Origin: Crossaster papposus
Taxonomy: Eukaryota; Echinodermata; Asteroidea; Velatida; Solasteridae
Reading direction: 5' to 3'
Length of the DNA: 64,000 nucleotides
Assembly: GCA_037893245.1 (NCBI GenBank)
Contig: JBAIAA010000653.1
Location: 1,612,001 to 1,676,000, forward strand
Numbering within the stretch: position 1 is the stretch's first letter; each line of letters begins with the position of its first letter. Of this stretch, positions 45,161-58,501 are shown in pieces. The notes under the pieces were generated by a model. It was not told where the DNA came from, searched no databases, and saw nothing but the letters and a program-made list of their open reading frames with translations. The position numbers and the translations under genes were made by a program.

Positions 45161-47550
45161 ATGCCCGGGTCAAATTGCTAATTTTGCCATTCCTGGAGGC
45201 CCCCCTCTATCTCCTAACACCCAGCCCCTTCCCGGGGCATGCTTTCCTTCATGCCCTTATTTGTGGGCGGGGATTGTGTGCACAAACCTATGGCGAATTT
45301 GAAACGCGTGTGTTAACGTTAAAATGTTCAGAAAATCGAAATAAAATACTAACAAAGCATGCCCCGGGTCAAATTGCTAATTTTGCCATTCCTGGAGGCC
45401 CCCCTCTATCTCCTAACACCCAGCCCCTTCCCGGGGCATGCTTTCCTTCATGTCTTTATTTGTGGGCAGGGATTTTGTGCACAAACCTATGGCGAATTTG
45501 AAACGCGTGTGTTAACGTTACAATTTACAGAAAATCGTAATAAAATACTAACAAAGCATGCCCCGGGTCAAATTGCAAATTTTGCCATTCCTGGAGGCCC
45601 CCCTCTATCTCCTAACACCCAGCCCCTTCCCGGGGCATGCTTTCCTTCATGCCCTTATTTGTGGGCGGGGATTGTGTGCACAAACCTATGGCGAATTTGA
45701 AACGCGTGTGTTAACATTAACATTTTCAGAAAATCGAAATAAAATACTAACAAAGCATGCCCCGGGTCAAATTGCAAATTTTGCCATTCCTGGAGGCCCC
45801 CCTCTATCTCGTAACACCCAGCCCCTTCCCGGGGCATGCTTTCCTTCATGCCCTTATTTGTGGGCGGGGATTGTGTGCACAAACCTATGGCGAATTTGAA
45901 ACGCGTGTGTTAACGTTAACATTTTCAGAAAATCGAAATAAAATACTAACAAAGCATGCCCCGGGTCAAATTGCTAATTTTGCCATTCCTGGAGGCCCCC
46001 CTCTATCTCCTAACACCCAGCCCCTTCCCGGGGCATGCTTTCCTTCATGCCCTTATTTGTGGGCGGGGATTGTGTGCACAAACCTATGGCGAATTTGAAA
46101 CGCGTGTGTTAACGTTAAAATGTTCAGAAAATCGAAATAAAATACTAACAAAGCATGCCCCGGGTCAAATTGCTAATTTTGCCATTCCTGGAGGCCCCCC
46201 TCTATCTCCTAACACCCAGCCCCTTCCCGGGGCATGCTTTCCTTCATGCCCTTATTTGTGGGCAGGGATTTTGTTTGTGCACAAACCTATGGCGAATTTG
46301 AAACGCGTGTGTTAACGTTACAATTTACAGAAAATCGAAATAAAATACTAACAAAGCATGCCCCGGGTCAAATTGCAAATGTTGCCATTCCTGGAGGCCC
46401 CCCTCTATCTCCTAACACCCAGCCCCTTCCCGGGGCATACTTTCCTTCATGCCCTTATTTGTGGGCGGAGATTGTGTGCACAAACCTATGGCGAATTTGA
46501 AACGCGTGTGTTAACGTTAACATTTTCAGAAAATCGAAATAAAATACTAACAAAGCATGCCCCGGGTCAAATTGCAAATGTTGCCATTCCTGGAGGCCCC
46601 CTCTATCTCCTAACACCCAGCCCCTTCCCGGGGCATGCTTTCCTTCATGCCCTTATTTGTGGGCGGGGATTGTGTGCACAAACCTATGGCGAATTTGAAA
46701 CGCGTGTGTTAACGTTAAAATTTTCAGAAAATCGAAATAAAATACTAACAAAGCATGCCCCGGGTCAAATTTCTAATTTTGCCATTCCTGGAGGCCCCCC
46801 TCTATCTCCTAACACCCAGCCCCTTCCCGGGGCATGCTTTCCTTCATGACCTTATTTGTGGGCGGGGATTGTGTGCACAAACCTATGGCGAATTTGAAAC
46901 GCGTGTGTTAACGTTAAAAGTTTAAGAAAATCGAAATAAAATACTAACAAAGCATGCCCCGGGTCAAATTTCTAATTTTGCCATTCCTGGAGGCCCCCCT
47001 CTATCTCCTAACACCCAGCCCCTTCCCGGGGCATGCTTTCCTTCATGCCCTTATTTGTGGGCGGGGATTGTGTGCACAAACCTATGGCGAATTTGAAACG
47101 CGTGTGTTAACGTTAAAATGTACAGAAAATCAAAATAAAATACTAACAAAGCATGCCCCGGGTCAAATTGCTAATTTTGCCATTCCTGGAAGCCCCCCTC
47201 TATCTCCTAACACCCAGCCCCTTCCAGGGGCATGCTTTCCGTCATGCCCTTATTTGTGGGCGGGGATTGTGTACACAAACCTATGGCGAATTTGAAACGC
47301 GTGTGTTAACGTTAACATTTTCAGAAAATCGAAATAAAATACTAACAAAGCATGCCCCGGGTCAAATTGCTAATTTTGCCATTCCTGGAGGCCCCCCTCT
47401 ATCTCCTAACACCCAGCCCCTTCCCGGGGCATGCTTTCCTTCATTCCCTTATTTGTGGGCGGGGATTGTGTGCACAAACCTATGGCGAATTTGAAACGCG
47501 TGTGTTAACGTTAACATTTTCAGAAAATCAAAATAAAATACTAACAAAGC
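45161..47550 (+). repeat. 12-unit higher-order repeat, copy 1 (2390 bp)
   Basis: The period contains three length variants: a 198-bp unit lacking one C of CCCCGGG (45161), a 203-bp unit with GATTTTGTTTGTGC (46155) and a 198-bp five-C unit (46557). Other marks are CATGTCTTTA with GGGCAGGG, GCAAATGTTG with GGCATACTT, AAAAGTTTAAG, and TGGAAGCCC with CCAGGGGCATGC and GTGTACAC. All recur 2390 bp later. Private changes include CGTAAT near 45537, ACATTAAC near 45714, CTCGTAAC near 45809 and ATGACC near 46847. Confidence 0.93.
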
Positions 47551-49741
47551 ATGCCCGGGTCAAATTGCTAATTTTGCCATTCCTGGAGGCCCCCCTCTAT
47601 CTCCTAACACCCAGCCCCTTCCCGGGGCATGCTTTCCTTCATGCCCTTATTTGTGGGCGGGGATTGTGTGCACAAACCTATGGCGAATTTGAAACGCGTG
47701 TGTTAACGTTAAAATGTTCAGAAAATCGAAATAAAATACTAACAAAGCATGCCCCGGGTCAAATTGCTAATTTTGCCATTCCTGGAGGCCCCCCTCTATC
47801 TCCTAACACCCAGCCCCTTCCCGGGGCATGCTTTCCTTCATGTCTTTATTTGTGGGCAGGGATTTTGTGCACAAACCTATGGCGAATTTGAAACGCGTGT
47901 GTTAACGTTACAATTTACAGAAAATCGAAATAAAATACTAACAAAGCATGCCCCGGGTCAAATTGCAAATTTTGCCATTCCTGGAGGCCCCCCTCTATCT
48001 CCTAACACCCAGCCCCTTCCCGGGGCATGCTTTCCTTCATGCCCTTATTTGTGGGCGGGGATTGTGTGCACAAACCTATGGCGAATTTGAAACGCGTGTG
48101 TTAACGTTAACATTTTCAGAAAATCGAAATAAAATACTAACAAAGCATGCCCCGGGTCAAATTGCAAATTTTGCCATTCCTGGAGGCCCCCCTCTATCTC
48201 CTAACACCCAGCCCCTTCCCGGGGCATGCTTTCCTTCATGCCCTTATTTGTGGGCGGGGATTGTGTGCACAAACCTATGGCGAATTTGAAACGCGTGTGT
48301 TAACGTTAACATTTTCAGAAAATCGAAATAAAATACTAACAAAGCATGCCCCGGGTCAAATTGCTAATTTTGCCATTCCTGGAGGCCCCCCTCTATCTCC
48401 TAACACCCAGCCCCTTCCCGGGGCATGCTTTCCTTCATGCCCTTATTTGTGGGCGGGGATTGTGTGCACAAACCTATGGCGAATTTGAAACGCGTGTGTT
48501 AACGTTAAAATGTTCAGAAAATCGAAATAAAATACTAACAAAGCATGCCCCGGGTCAAATTGCTAATTTTGCCATTCCTGGAGGCCCCCCTCTATCTCCT
48601 AACACCCAGCCCCTTCCCGGGGCATGCTTTCCTTCATGCCCTTATTTGTGGGCAGGGATTTTGTTTGTGCACAAACCTATGGCGAATTTTAAACGCGTGT
48701 GTTAACGTTACAATTTACAGAAAATCGAAATAAAATACTAACAAAGCATGCCCCGGGTCAAATTGCAAATGTTGCCATTCCTGGAGGCCCCCCTCTATCT
48801 CCTAACACCCAGCCCCTTCCCGGGGCATACTTTCCTTCATGCCCTTATTTGTGGGCGGAGATTGTGTGCACAAACCTATGGCGAATTTGAAACGCGTGTG
48901 TTAACGTTAACATTTTCAGAAAATCGAAATAAAATACTAACAAAGCATGCCCCGGGTCAAATTGCAAATGTTGCCATTCCTGGAGGCCCCCTCTATCTCC
49001 TAACACCCAGCCCCTTCCCGGGGCATGCTTTCCTTCATGCCCTTATTTGTGGGCGGGGATTGTGTGCACAAACCTATGGCGAATTTGAAACGCGTGTGTT
49101 AACGTTAAAATTTTCAGAAAATCGAAATAAAATACTAACAAAGCATGCCCCGGGTCAAATTTCTAATTTTGCCATTCCTGGAGGCCCCCCTCTATCTCCT
49201 AACACCCAGCCCCTTCCCGGGGCATGCTTTCCTTCATGCCCTTATTTGTGGGCGGGGATTGTGTGCACAAACCTATGGCGAATTTGAAACGCGTGTGTTA
49301 ACGTTAAAAGTTTAAGAAAATCGAAATAAAATACTAACAAAGCATGCCCCGGGTCAAATTGCTAATTTTGCCATTCCTGGAGGCCCCCCTCTATCTCCTA
49401 ACACCCAGCCCCTTCCCGGGGCATGCTTTCCTTCATGCCCTTATTTGTGGGCGGGGATTGTGTGCACAAACCTATGGCGAATTTGAAACGCGTGTGTTAA
49501 CGTTAAAATGTACAGAAAATCGAAATAAAATACTAACAAAGCATGCCCCGGGTCAAATTGCTAATTTTGCCATTCCTGGAAGCCCCCCTCTATCTCCTAA
49601 CACCCAGCCCCTTCCAGGGGCATGCTTTCCGTCATGCCCTTATTTGTGGGCGGGGATTGTGTACACAAACCTATGGCGAATTTGAAACGCGTGTGTTAAC
49701 GTTAAAATTTTCAGAAAATCGAAATAAAATACTAACAAAGC
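47551..49741 (+). repeat. 12-unit higher-order repeat, copy 2 (11 units retained)
   Basis: It matches copy 1 with a constant shift of 2390 bp for about 2.15 kb, including the same 198- and 203-bp units (47551, 48545, 48947). Homology ends in the TGGAAGCCC unit (49543), whose box reads AAAATTTTCAG instead of AACATTTTCAG. A private ATTTTAAACG lies near 48687. Confidence 0.93.
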
Positions 49742-51335
49742 ATGCCCCGGGTCAAATTGTTAATTTTGCCATTCCTGGAGGCCCCCCCTCTATCTCCTAA
49801 CACCCAGCCCCTTCCCGGGGCATGCTTTCCTTCATGCCCTTATTTGTGGGCGGGGATTGTGTGCACAAACCTATGGCGAATTTGAAACGCGTGTGTTAAC
49901 GTTAAAATGTTCAGAAAATCGAAATAAAATACTAACAAAGCATGCCCCGGGTCAAATTGATAATTTTGCCATTCCTGGAGGCCCCCCTATATCTCCTAAC
50001 ACCCAGCCCCTTCCCGGGGCATGCTTTCCTTCATGCCCTTATTTGTGGGCAGGGATTGTGTGCACAAACCTATGGCGAATTTGAAACGCGTGTGTTAACG
50101 TTACAATTTACAGAAAATCGAAATAAAATACTAACAAAGCATGCCCCGGGTCAAATTGCTAATTTTGCCATTCCTGGAGGCCCCCCCTCTATCTCCTAAC
50201 ACCCAGCCCCTTCCCGGGGCATGCTTTCCTTCATGCCCTTATTTGTGGGCGGGGATTGTGTGCACAAACCTATGGCGAATTTGAAACGCGTGTGTTAACG
50301 TTAAAATGTTCAGAAAATCGAAATAAAATACTAACAAAGCATGCCCCGGGTCAAATTGCTAATGTTGCCATTCCTGGAGGCCCCCCTCTATCTCCTAACA
50401 CCCAGCCCCTTCCCGGGGCATGCTTTCCTTCATGCCCTTATTTGTGGGCAGGGATTGTGTGCACAAACCTATGGCGAATTTGAAACGCGTGTGTTAACGT
50501 TACAATTTACAGAAAATCGAAATAAAATACTAACAAAGCATGCCCCGGGTCAAATTGCAAATTTTGCCATTCCTGGAGGCCCCCCTCTATCTCCTAACAC
50601 CCAGCCCCTTCCCGGGGCATGCTTTCCTTCATGCCCTTATTTGTGGGCAGGGATTGTGTGCACAAACCTATGGCGAATTTGAAACGCGTGTGTTAACGTT
50701 ACAATTTACAGAAAATCGAAATAAAATACTAACAAAGCATGCCCCGGGTCAAATTGCTAATTTTGCCATTCCTGGAGGCCCCCCTCTATCTCCTAACACC
50801 CAGCCCCTTCCCGGGGCATGCTTTCCTTCATGCCCTTATTTGTGGGCGGGGATTGTGTGCACAAACCTATGGCGAATTTGAAACGCGTGTGTTAACGTTA
50901 AAATGTTCAGAAAATCGAAATAAAATACTAACAAAGCATGCCCCGGGTCAAATTGCTAATTTTGCCATTCCTGGAGGCCCCCCTCTATCTCCTAACACCC
51001 AGCCCCTTCCCGGGGCATGCTTTCCTTCATGCCCTTATTTGTGGGCAGGGATTGTGTGCACAAACCTATGGCGAATTTGAAACGCGTGTGTTAACGTTAC
51101 AATTTACAGAAAATCGAAATAAAATACTAACAAAGCATGCCCCGGGTCAAATTGCAAATTTTGCCATTCCTGGAGGCCCCCCTCTATCTCCTAACACCCA
51201 GCCCCTTCCCGGGGCATGCTTTCCTTCATTCCCTTATTTGTGGGCGGGAATTGTGTGCACAAACCTATGGCGAATTTGAAACGCGTGTGTTAACGTTAAA
51301 ATTTTCAGAAAATCGAAATAAAATACTAACAAAGC
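49742..51335 (+). repeat. Eight-unit repeat, copy 1 (1594 bp)
   Basis: Series: seven-C with TTGTTAAT, TTGATAAT with CCTATATCT and GGGCAGGG, AAAATGTTCAG, AATGTTGCC with GGGCAGGG, GCAAAT with GGGCAGGG, AAAATGTTCAG, GGGCAGGG, GCAAAT with CATTCCC and GGCGGGAATT. It has two seven-C units (49742, 50141). Confidence 0.88.
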
Positions 51336-52928
51336 ATGCCCCGGGTCAAATTGTTAATTTTGCCATTCCTGGAGGCCCCCCCTCTATCTCCTAACACCCA
51401 GCCCCTTCCCGGGGCATGCTTTCCTTCATGCCCTTATTTGTGGGCGGGGATTGTGTGCACAAACCTATGGCGAATTTGAAACGCGTGTGTTAACGTTAAA
51501 ATGTTCAGAAAATCGAAATAAAATACTAACAAAGCATGCCCCGGGTCAAATTGATAATTTTGCCATTCCTGGAGGCCCCCCTATATCTCCTAACACCCAG
51601 CCCCTTCCCGGGGCATGCTTTCCTTCATGCCCTTATTTGTGGGCAGGGATTGTGTGCACAAACCTATGGCGAATTTGAAACGCGTGTGTTAACGTTACAA
51701 TTTACAGAAAATCGAAATAAAATACTAACAAAGCATGCCCCGGGTCAAATTGCTAATTTTGCCATTCCTGGAGGCCCCCCTCTATCTCCTAACACCCAGC
51801 CCCTTCCCGGGGCATGCTTTCCTTCATGCCCTTATTTGTGGGCGGGGATTGTGTGCACAAACCTATGGCGAATTTGAAACGCGTGTGTTAACGTTAAAAT
51901 GTTCAGAAAATCGAAATAAAATACTAACAAAGCATGCCCCGGGTCAAATTGCTAATGTTGCCATTCCTGGAGGCCCCCCTCTATCTCCTAACACCCAGCC
52001 CCTTCCCGGGGCATGCTTTCCTTCATGCCCTTATTTGTGGGCAGGGATTGTGTGCACAAACCTATGGCGAATTTGAAACGCGTGTGTTAACGTTACAATT
52101 TACAGAAAATCGAAATAAAATACTAACAAAGCATGCCCCGGGTCAAATTGCAAATTTTGCCATTCCTGGAGGCCCCCCTCTATCTCCTAACACCCAGCCC
52201 CTTCCCGGGGCATGCTTTCCTTCATGCCCTTATTTGTGGGCAGGGATTGTGTGCACAAACCTATGGCGAATTTGAAACGCGTGTGTTAACGTTACAATTT
52301 ACAGAAAATCGAAATAAAATACTAACAAAGCATGCCCCGGGTCAAATTGCTAATTTTTCCATTCCTGGAGGCCCCCCTCTATCTCCTAACACCCAGCCCC
52401 TTCCCGGGGCATGCTTTCCTTCATGCCCTTATTTGTGGGCGGGGATTGTGTGCACAAACCTATGGCGAATTTGAAACGCGTGTGTTAACGTTAAAATGTT
52501 CAGAAAATCGAAATAAAATACTAACAAAGCATGCCCCGGGTCAAATTGCTAATTTTGCCATTCCTGGAGGCCCCCCTCTATCTCCTAACACCCAGCCCCT
52601 TCCCGGGGCATGCTTTCCTTCATGCCCTTATTTGTGGGCAGGGATTGTGTGCACAAACCTATGGCGAATTTGAAACGCGTGTGTTAACGTTACAATTTAC
52701 AGAAAATCGAAATAAAATACTAACAAAGCATGCCCCGGGTCAAATTGCAAATTTTGCCATTCCTGGAGGCCCCCCTCTATCTCCTAACACCCAGCCCCTT
52801 CCCGGGGCATGCTTTCCTTCATGCCCTTATTTGTGGGCGGGGGTTGTGTGCACAAACCTATGGCGAATTTGAAACGCGTGTGTTAACGTTAACATTTTCA
52901 GAAAATCGAAATAAAATACTAACAAAGC
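51336..52928 (+). repeat. Eight-unit repeat, copy 2 (1593 bp)
   Basis: The same order follows with a shift of 1593-1594 bp. The third unit (51735) has six C where its partner (50141) has seven, and the sixth (52332) has TTTTTCC. The eighth unit (52730) carries GGCGGGGGTTG, shared with 57706. Confidence 0.87.
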
Positions 52929-53326
52929 ATGCCCCGGGTCAAATTGCTAATTTTGCCATTCCTGGAGGCCCCCCTCTATCTCCTAACACCCAGCCCCTTC
53001 CCGGGGCATGCTTTCCTTCATGCCCTGATTTGTGGGCGGGGATTGTGTGCACAAACCTATGGCGAATTTGAAACGCGTGTGTTAACGTTAACATTTTCAG
53101 AAAATCGAAATAAAATACTAACAAAGCATGCCCCGGGTCAAATTGCAAATTTTGCCATTCCTGGAGGCCCCCCTCTATCTCCTAACACCCAGCCCCTTCC
53201 CGGGGCATGCTTTCCTTCATGCCCTTATTTGTGGGCGGGGATTGTGTGCACAAACCTATGGCGAATTTGAAACGCGTGTGTTAACGTTACAATTTACAGA
53301 AAATCGAAATAAAATACTAACAAAGC

Positions 53327-55316
53327 ATGCCCCGGGTCAAATTGCTAATTTTGCCATTCCTGGAGGCCCCCCTCTATCTCCTAACACCCAGCCCCTTCCC
53401 GGGGCATGCTTTCCTTCATGCCCTTATTTGTGGGCGGGGATTGTGTGCACAAACCTATGGCGAATTTGAAACGCGTGTGTTAACGTTAAAATGTTCAGAA
53501 AATCGAAATAAAATACTAACAAAGCATGCCCCGGGTCAAATTGCAAATTTTGCCATTCCTGGAGGCCCCCCTCTATCTCCTAACACCCAGCCCCTTCCCG
53601 GGGCATGCTTTTCTTCATGCCCTTATTTGTGGGCGGGGATTGTGTGCACAAACCTATGGCGAATTTGAAACGCGTGTGTTAACGTTAACATTTTCAGAAA
53701 ATCGAAATAAAATACTAACAAAGCATGCCCCGGGTCAAATTGCTAATGTTGCCATTCCTGGAGGCCCCCCTCTATCTCCTAACACCCAGCCCCTTCCCGG
53801 GGCATGCTTTCCTTCATGCCCTTTTTTGTGGGCGGGGATTGTGTGCACAAACCTATGGCGAAATTGAAACGCGTGTGTTAACGTTAACATTTTCAGAAAA
53901 TCGAAATAAAATACTAACAAAGCATGCCCCGGGTCAAATTGCTAATTTTGCCATTCCTGGAGGCCCCCCTCTATCTCCTAACACCCAGCCCCTTCCCGGG
54001 GCATGCTTTCCTTCATGCCCTTATTTGTGGGCGGGGATTGTGTGCACAAACCTATGGCGAATTTGAAACGCGTGTGTTAACGTTAACATTTTCAGAAAAT
54101 CGAAATAAAATGCTAACAAAGCATGCCCCGGGTCAAATTGCTAATTTTGCCATTCCTGGAGGCCCCCCTCTATCTCCTAACACCCAGCCCCTTCCCGGGG
54201 CATGCTTTCCTTCATGCCCTTATTTGTGGGCGGGGATTGTGTGCACAAACCTATGGCGAATTTGAAACACGTGTGTTAACGTTACAATTTACAGAAAATC
54301 GAAATAAAATACTAACAAAGCATGCCCCGGGTCAAATTGCTAATTTTGCCATTCCTGGAGGCCCCCCTCTATCTCCTAACACCCAGCCCCTTCCCGGGGC
54401 ATGCTTTCCTTCATGCCCTTATTTGTGGGCGGGGATTGTGTGCACAAACCTATGGCGAATTTGAAACGCGTGTGTTAACGTTAAAATGTTCAGAAAATCG
54501 AAATAAAATACTAACAAAGCATGCCCCGGGTCAAATTGCAAATTTTGCCATTCCTGGAGGCCCCCCTCTATCTCCTAACACCCAGCCCCTTCCCGGGGCA
54601 TGCTTTTCTTCATGCCCTTATTTGTGGGCGGGGATTGTGTGCACAAACCTATGGCGAATTTGAAACGCGTGTGTTAACGTTAACATTTTCAGAAAATCGA
54701 AATAAAATACTAACAAAGCATGCCCCGGGTCAAATTGCTAATGTTGCCATTCCTGGAGGCCCCCCTCTATCTCCTAACACCCAGCCCCTTCCCGGGGCAT
54801 GCTTTCCTTCATGCCCTTTTTTGTGGGCGGGGATTGTGTGCACAAACCTATGGCGAAATTGAAACGCGTGTGTTAACGTTAACATTTTCAGAAAATCGAA
54901 ATAAAATACTAACAAAGCATGCCCCGGGTCAAATTGCTAATTTTGCCATTCCTGGAGGCCCCCCTCTATCTCCTAACACCCAGCCCCTTCCCGGGGCATG
55001 CTTTCCTTCATGCCCTTATTTGTGGGCGGGGATTGTGTGCACAAACCTATGGCGAATTTGAAACGCGTGTGTTAACGTTAAAATGTACAGAAAATCGAAA
55101 TAAAATACTAACAAAGCATGCCCCGGGTCAAATTGCTAATTTTGCCATTCCTGGAGGCCCCCCTCTATCTCCTAACACCCAGCCCCTTCCCGGGGCATGC
55201 TTTCCTTCATGCCCTTATTTGTGGGCGGGGATTGTGTACACAAAGCTATGGCAAATTTGAAACGCGTGTGTTAACGTTAACATTTTCAGAAAATCGAAAT
55301 AAAATACTAACAAAGC
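53327..55316 (+). repeat. Five-unit repeat, two copies (995 bp each)
   Basis: Series: AAAATGTTCAG, GCAAAT with GCTTTTCTT, AATGTTGCC with CCTTTTTTG and GGCGAAATTG, plain, and a fifth unit. Copies start at 53327 and 54322; similarity is clear to the fourth unit, after which copy 2 switches to AAAATGTACAG and to GTACACAAAGCT (55118). A private TGCTAAC lies near 54111. Confidence 0.83.
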
Positions 55317-56510
55317 ATGCCCCGGGTCAAATTGCTAATTTTACCATTCCTGGAGGCCCCCCTCTATCTCCTAACACCCAGCCCCTTCCCGGGGCATGCT
55401 TTCCTTCATTCCCTTATTTGTGGGCGGGGATTGTGTGCACAAACCTATGGCGAATTTGAAACGCGTGTGTTAACGTTAAAATTTTCAGAAAATCGAAATA
55501 AAATACTAACAAAGCATGCCCCGGGTCAAATTGCTAATTTTGCCATTCCTGGAGGCCCCCCTCTATCTCCTAACACCCAGCCCCTTCCCGGGGCATGCTT
55601 TCCTTCATGCCCTTATTTGTGGGCGGGGATTGTGTGCACAAACCTATGGCGAATTTGAAACGCGTGTGTTAACGTTAAAATGTTCAGAAAATCGAAATAA
55701 AATACTAACAAAGCATGCCCCGGGTCAAATTGATAATTTTGCCATTCCTGGAGGCCCCCCTCTATCTCCTAACACCCAGCCCCTTCCCGGGGCATGCTTT
55801 CCTTTATGCCCTTATTTGTGGGCAGGGATTGTGTGCACAAACCTATGGCGAATTTGAAACGCGTGTGTTAACGTTACAATTTACAGAAAATCGAAATAAA
55901 ATACTAACAAAGCATGCCCCGGGTCAAATTGCTAATGTTGCCATTCCTGGAGGCCCCCCTCTATCTCCTAACACCCAGCCCCTTCCCGGGGCATGCTTTC
56001 CTTCATGCCCTTATTTGTGGGCGGGGATTGTGTGCACAAACCTATGGCGAATTTGAAACGCGTGTGTTAACGTTAAAATGTACAGAAAATCTAAATAAAA
56101 TACTAACAAAGCATGCCCCGGGTCAAATTGCTAATTTTGCCATTCCTGGAAGCCCCCCTCTATCTCCTAACACCCAGCCCCTTCCAGGGGCATGCTTTCC
56201 GTCATGCCCTTATTTGTGGGCGGGGATTGTGTACACAAACCTATGGCGAATTTGAAACGCGTGTGTTAACGTTAACATTTTCAGAAAATCGAAATAAAAT
56301 ACTAACAAAGCATGCCCCGGGTCAAATTGCTAATTTTGCCATTCCTGGAGGCACCCCTCTATCTCCTAACACCCAGCCCCTTCCCGGGGCATGCTTTCCT
56401 TCATTCCCTTATTTGTGGGCGGGGATTGTGTGCACAAACCTATGGCGAATTTGAAACGCGTGTGTTAACGTTAAAATTTTCAGAAAATCGAAATAAAATA
56501 CTAACAAAGC
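55317..56510 (+). repeat. Six-unit link block of domain 2
   Basis: Units: TTTTACCATT with CATTCCC, AAAATGTTCAG, TTGATAAT with CCTTTATGCC and GGGCAGGG, AATGTTGCC with AAAATGTACAG and ATCTAAAT, TGGAAGCCC with CCAGGGGCATGC and GTGTACAC (matching 47153 and 49543), and GGCACCCC with CATTCCC. The first three recur at 59298-59894 with a shift of 3981 bp. Confidence 0.75.
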
Positions 56511-58501
56511 ATGCCCCGGGTCAAATTGTTAATTTTGCCATTCCTGGAGGCCCCCCCTCTATCTCCTAACACCCAGACCCTTCCCGGGGCATGCTTTCCT
56601 TCATGCCCTTATTTGTGGGCGGGGATTGTGTGCACAAACCTATGGCGAATTTGAAACGCGTGTGTTAACGTTAAAATGTTCAGAAAATCGAAATAAAATA
56701 CTAACAAAGCATGCCCCGGGTCAAATTGATAATTTTGCCATTCCTGGAGGCCCCCCTATATCTCCTAACACCCAGCCCCTTCCCGGGGCATGCTTTCCTT
56801 CATGCCCTTATTTGTGGGCGGGGATTGTGTGCACAAACCTATGGCGAATTTGAAACGCGTGTGTTAACGTTACAATTTACAGAAAATCGAAATAAAATAC
56901 TAACAAAGCATGCCCCGGGTCAAATTGCTAATTTTGCCATTCCTGGAGGCCCCCCTCTATCTCCTAACACCCAGCCCCTTCCCGGGGCATGCTTTCCTTC
57001 ATGCCCTTATTTGTGGGCAGGGATTGTGTGCACAAACCTATGGCGAATTTGAAACGCGTGTGTTAACGTTACAATTTACAGAAAATCGAAATAAAATACT
57101 AACAAAGCATGCCCCGGGTCAAATTGCAAATTTTGCCATTCCTGGAGGCCCCCCTCTATCTCCTAACACCCAGCCCCTTCCCGGGGCATGCTTTCCTTCA
57201 TGCCCTTATTTGTGGGCAGGGATTGTGTGCACAAACCTATGGCGAATTTGAAACGCGTGTGTTAACGTTACAATTTACAGAAAATCGAAATAAAATACTA
57301 ACAAAGCATGCCCCGGGTCAAATTGCTAATTTTGCCATTCCTGGAGGCCCCCCTCTATCTCCTAACACCCAGCCCCTTCCCGGGGCATGCTTTCCTTCAT
57401 GCCCTTATTTGTGGGCGGGGATTGTGTGCACAAACCTATGGCGAATTTGAAACGCGTGTGTTAACGTTAAAATGTTCAGAAAATCGAAATAAAATACTAA
57501 CAAAGCATGCCCCGGGTCAAATTGCTAATTTTGCCATTCCTGGAGGCCCCCCTCTATCTCCTAACACCCAGCCCCTTCCCGGGGCATGCTTTCCTTCATG
57601 CCCTTATTTGTGGGCAGGGATTGTGTGCACAAACCTATGGCGAATTTGAAACGCGTGTGTTAACGTTACAATTTACAGAAAATCGAAATAAAATACTAAC
57701 AAAGCATGCCCCGGGTCAAATTGCAAATTTTGCCATTCCTGGAGGCCCCCCTCTATCTCCTAACACCCAGCCCCTTCCCGGGGCATGCTTTCCTTCATGC
57801 CCTTATTTGTGGGCGGGGGTTGTGTGCACAAACCTATGGCGAATTTGAAACGCGTGTGTTAACGTTAACATTTTCAGAAAATCGAAATAAAATACTAACA
57901 AAGCATGCCCCGGGTCAAATTGCTAATTTTGCCATTCCTGGAGGCCCCCCTCTATCTCCTAACACCCAGCCCCTTCCCGGGGCATGCTTTCCTTCATGCC
58001 CTGATTTGTGGGCGGGGATTGTGTGCACAAACCTATGGCGAATTTGAAACGCGTGTGTTAACGTTAACATTTTCAGAAAATCGAAATAAAATACTAACAA
58101 AGCATGCCCCGGGTCAAATTGCAAATTTTGCCATTCCTGGAGGCCCCCCTCTATCTCCTAACACCCAGCCCCTTCCCGGGGCATGCTTTCCTTCATGCCC
58201 TTATTTGTGGGCGGGGATTGTGTGCACAAACCTATGGCGAATTTGAAACGCGTGTGTTAACGTTACAATTTACAGAAAATCGAAATAAAATACTAACAAA
58301 GCATGCCCCGGGTCAAATTGCTAATTTTGCCATTCCTGGAGGCCCCCCTCTATCTCCTAACACCCAGCCCCTTCCCGGGGCATGCTTTCCTTCATTCCCT
58401 TATTTGTGGGCGGGGATTGTGTGCACAAACCTATGGCGAATTTGAAACGCGTGTGTTAACGTTAAAATGTTCAGAAAATCGAAATAAAATACTAACAAAG
58501 C
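56511..58501 (+). repeat. Second copy of 51.3-53.5 kb (shift 5175, then 4976)
   Basis: The order from the seven-C TTGTTAAT unit repeats 51336 onward. One unit (that at 51735) is missing, so the shift falls from 5175 to 4976 bp. Rare GGCGGGGGTTG and CCCTGATTTG marks at 57706 and 57905 match 52730 and 52929. A private CCAGACCC lies near 56573. Confidence 0.85.
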
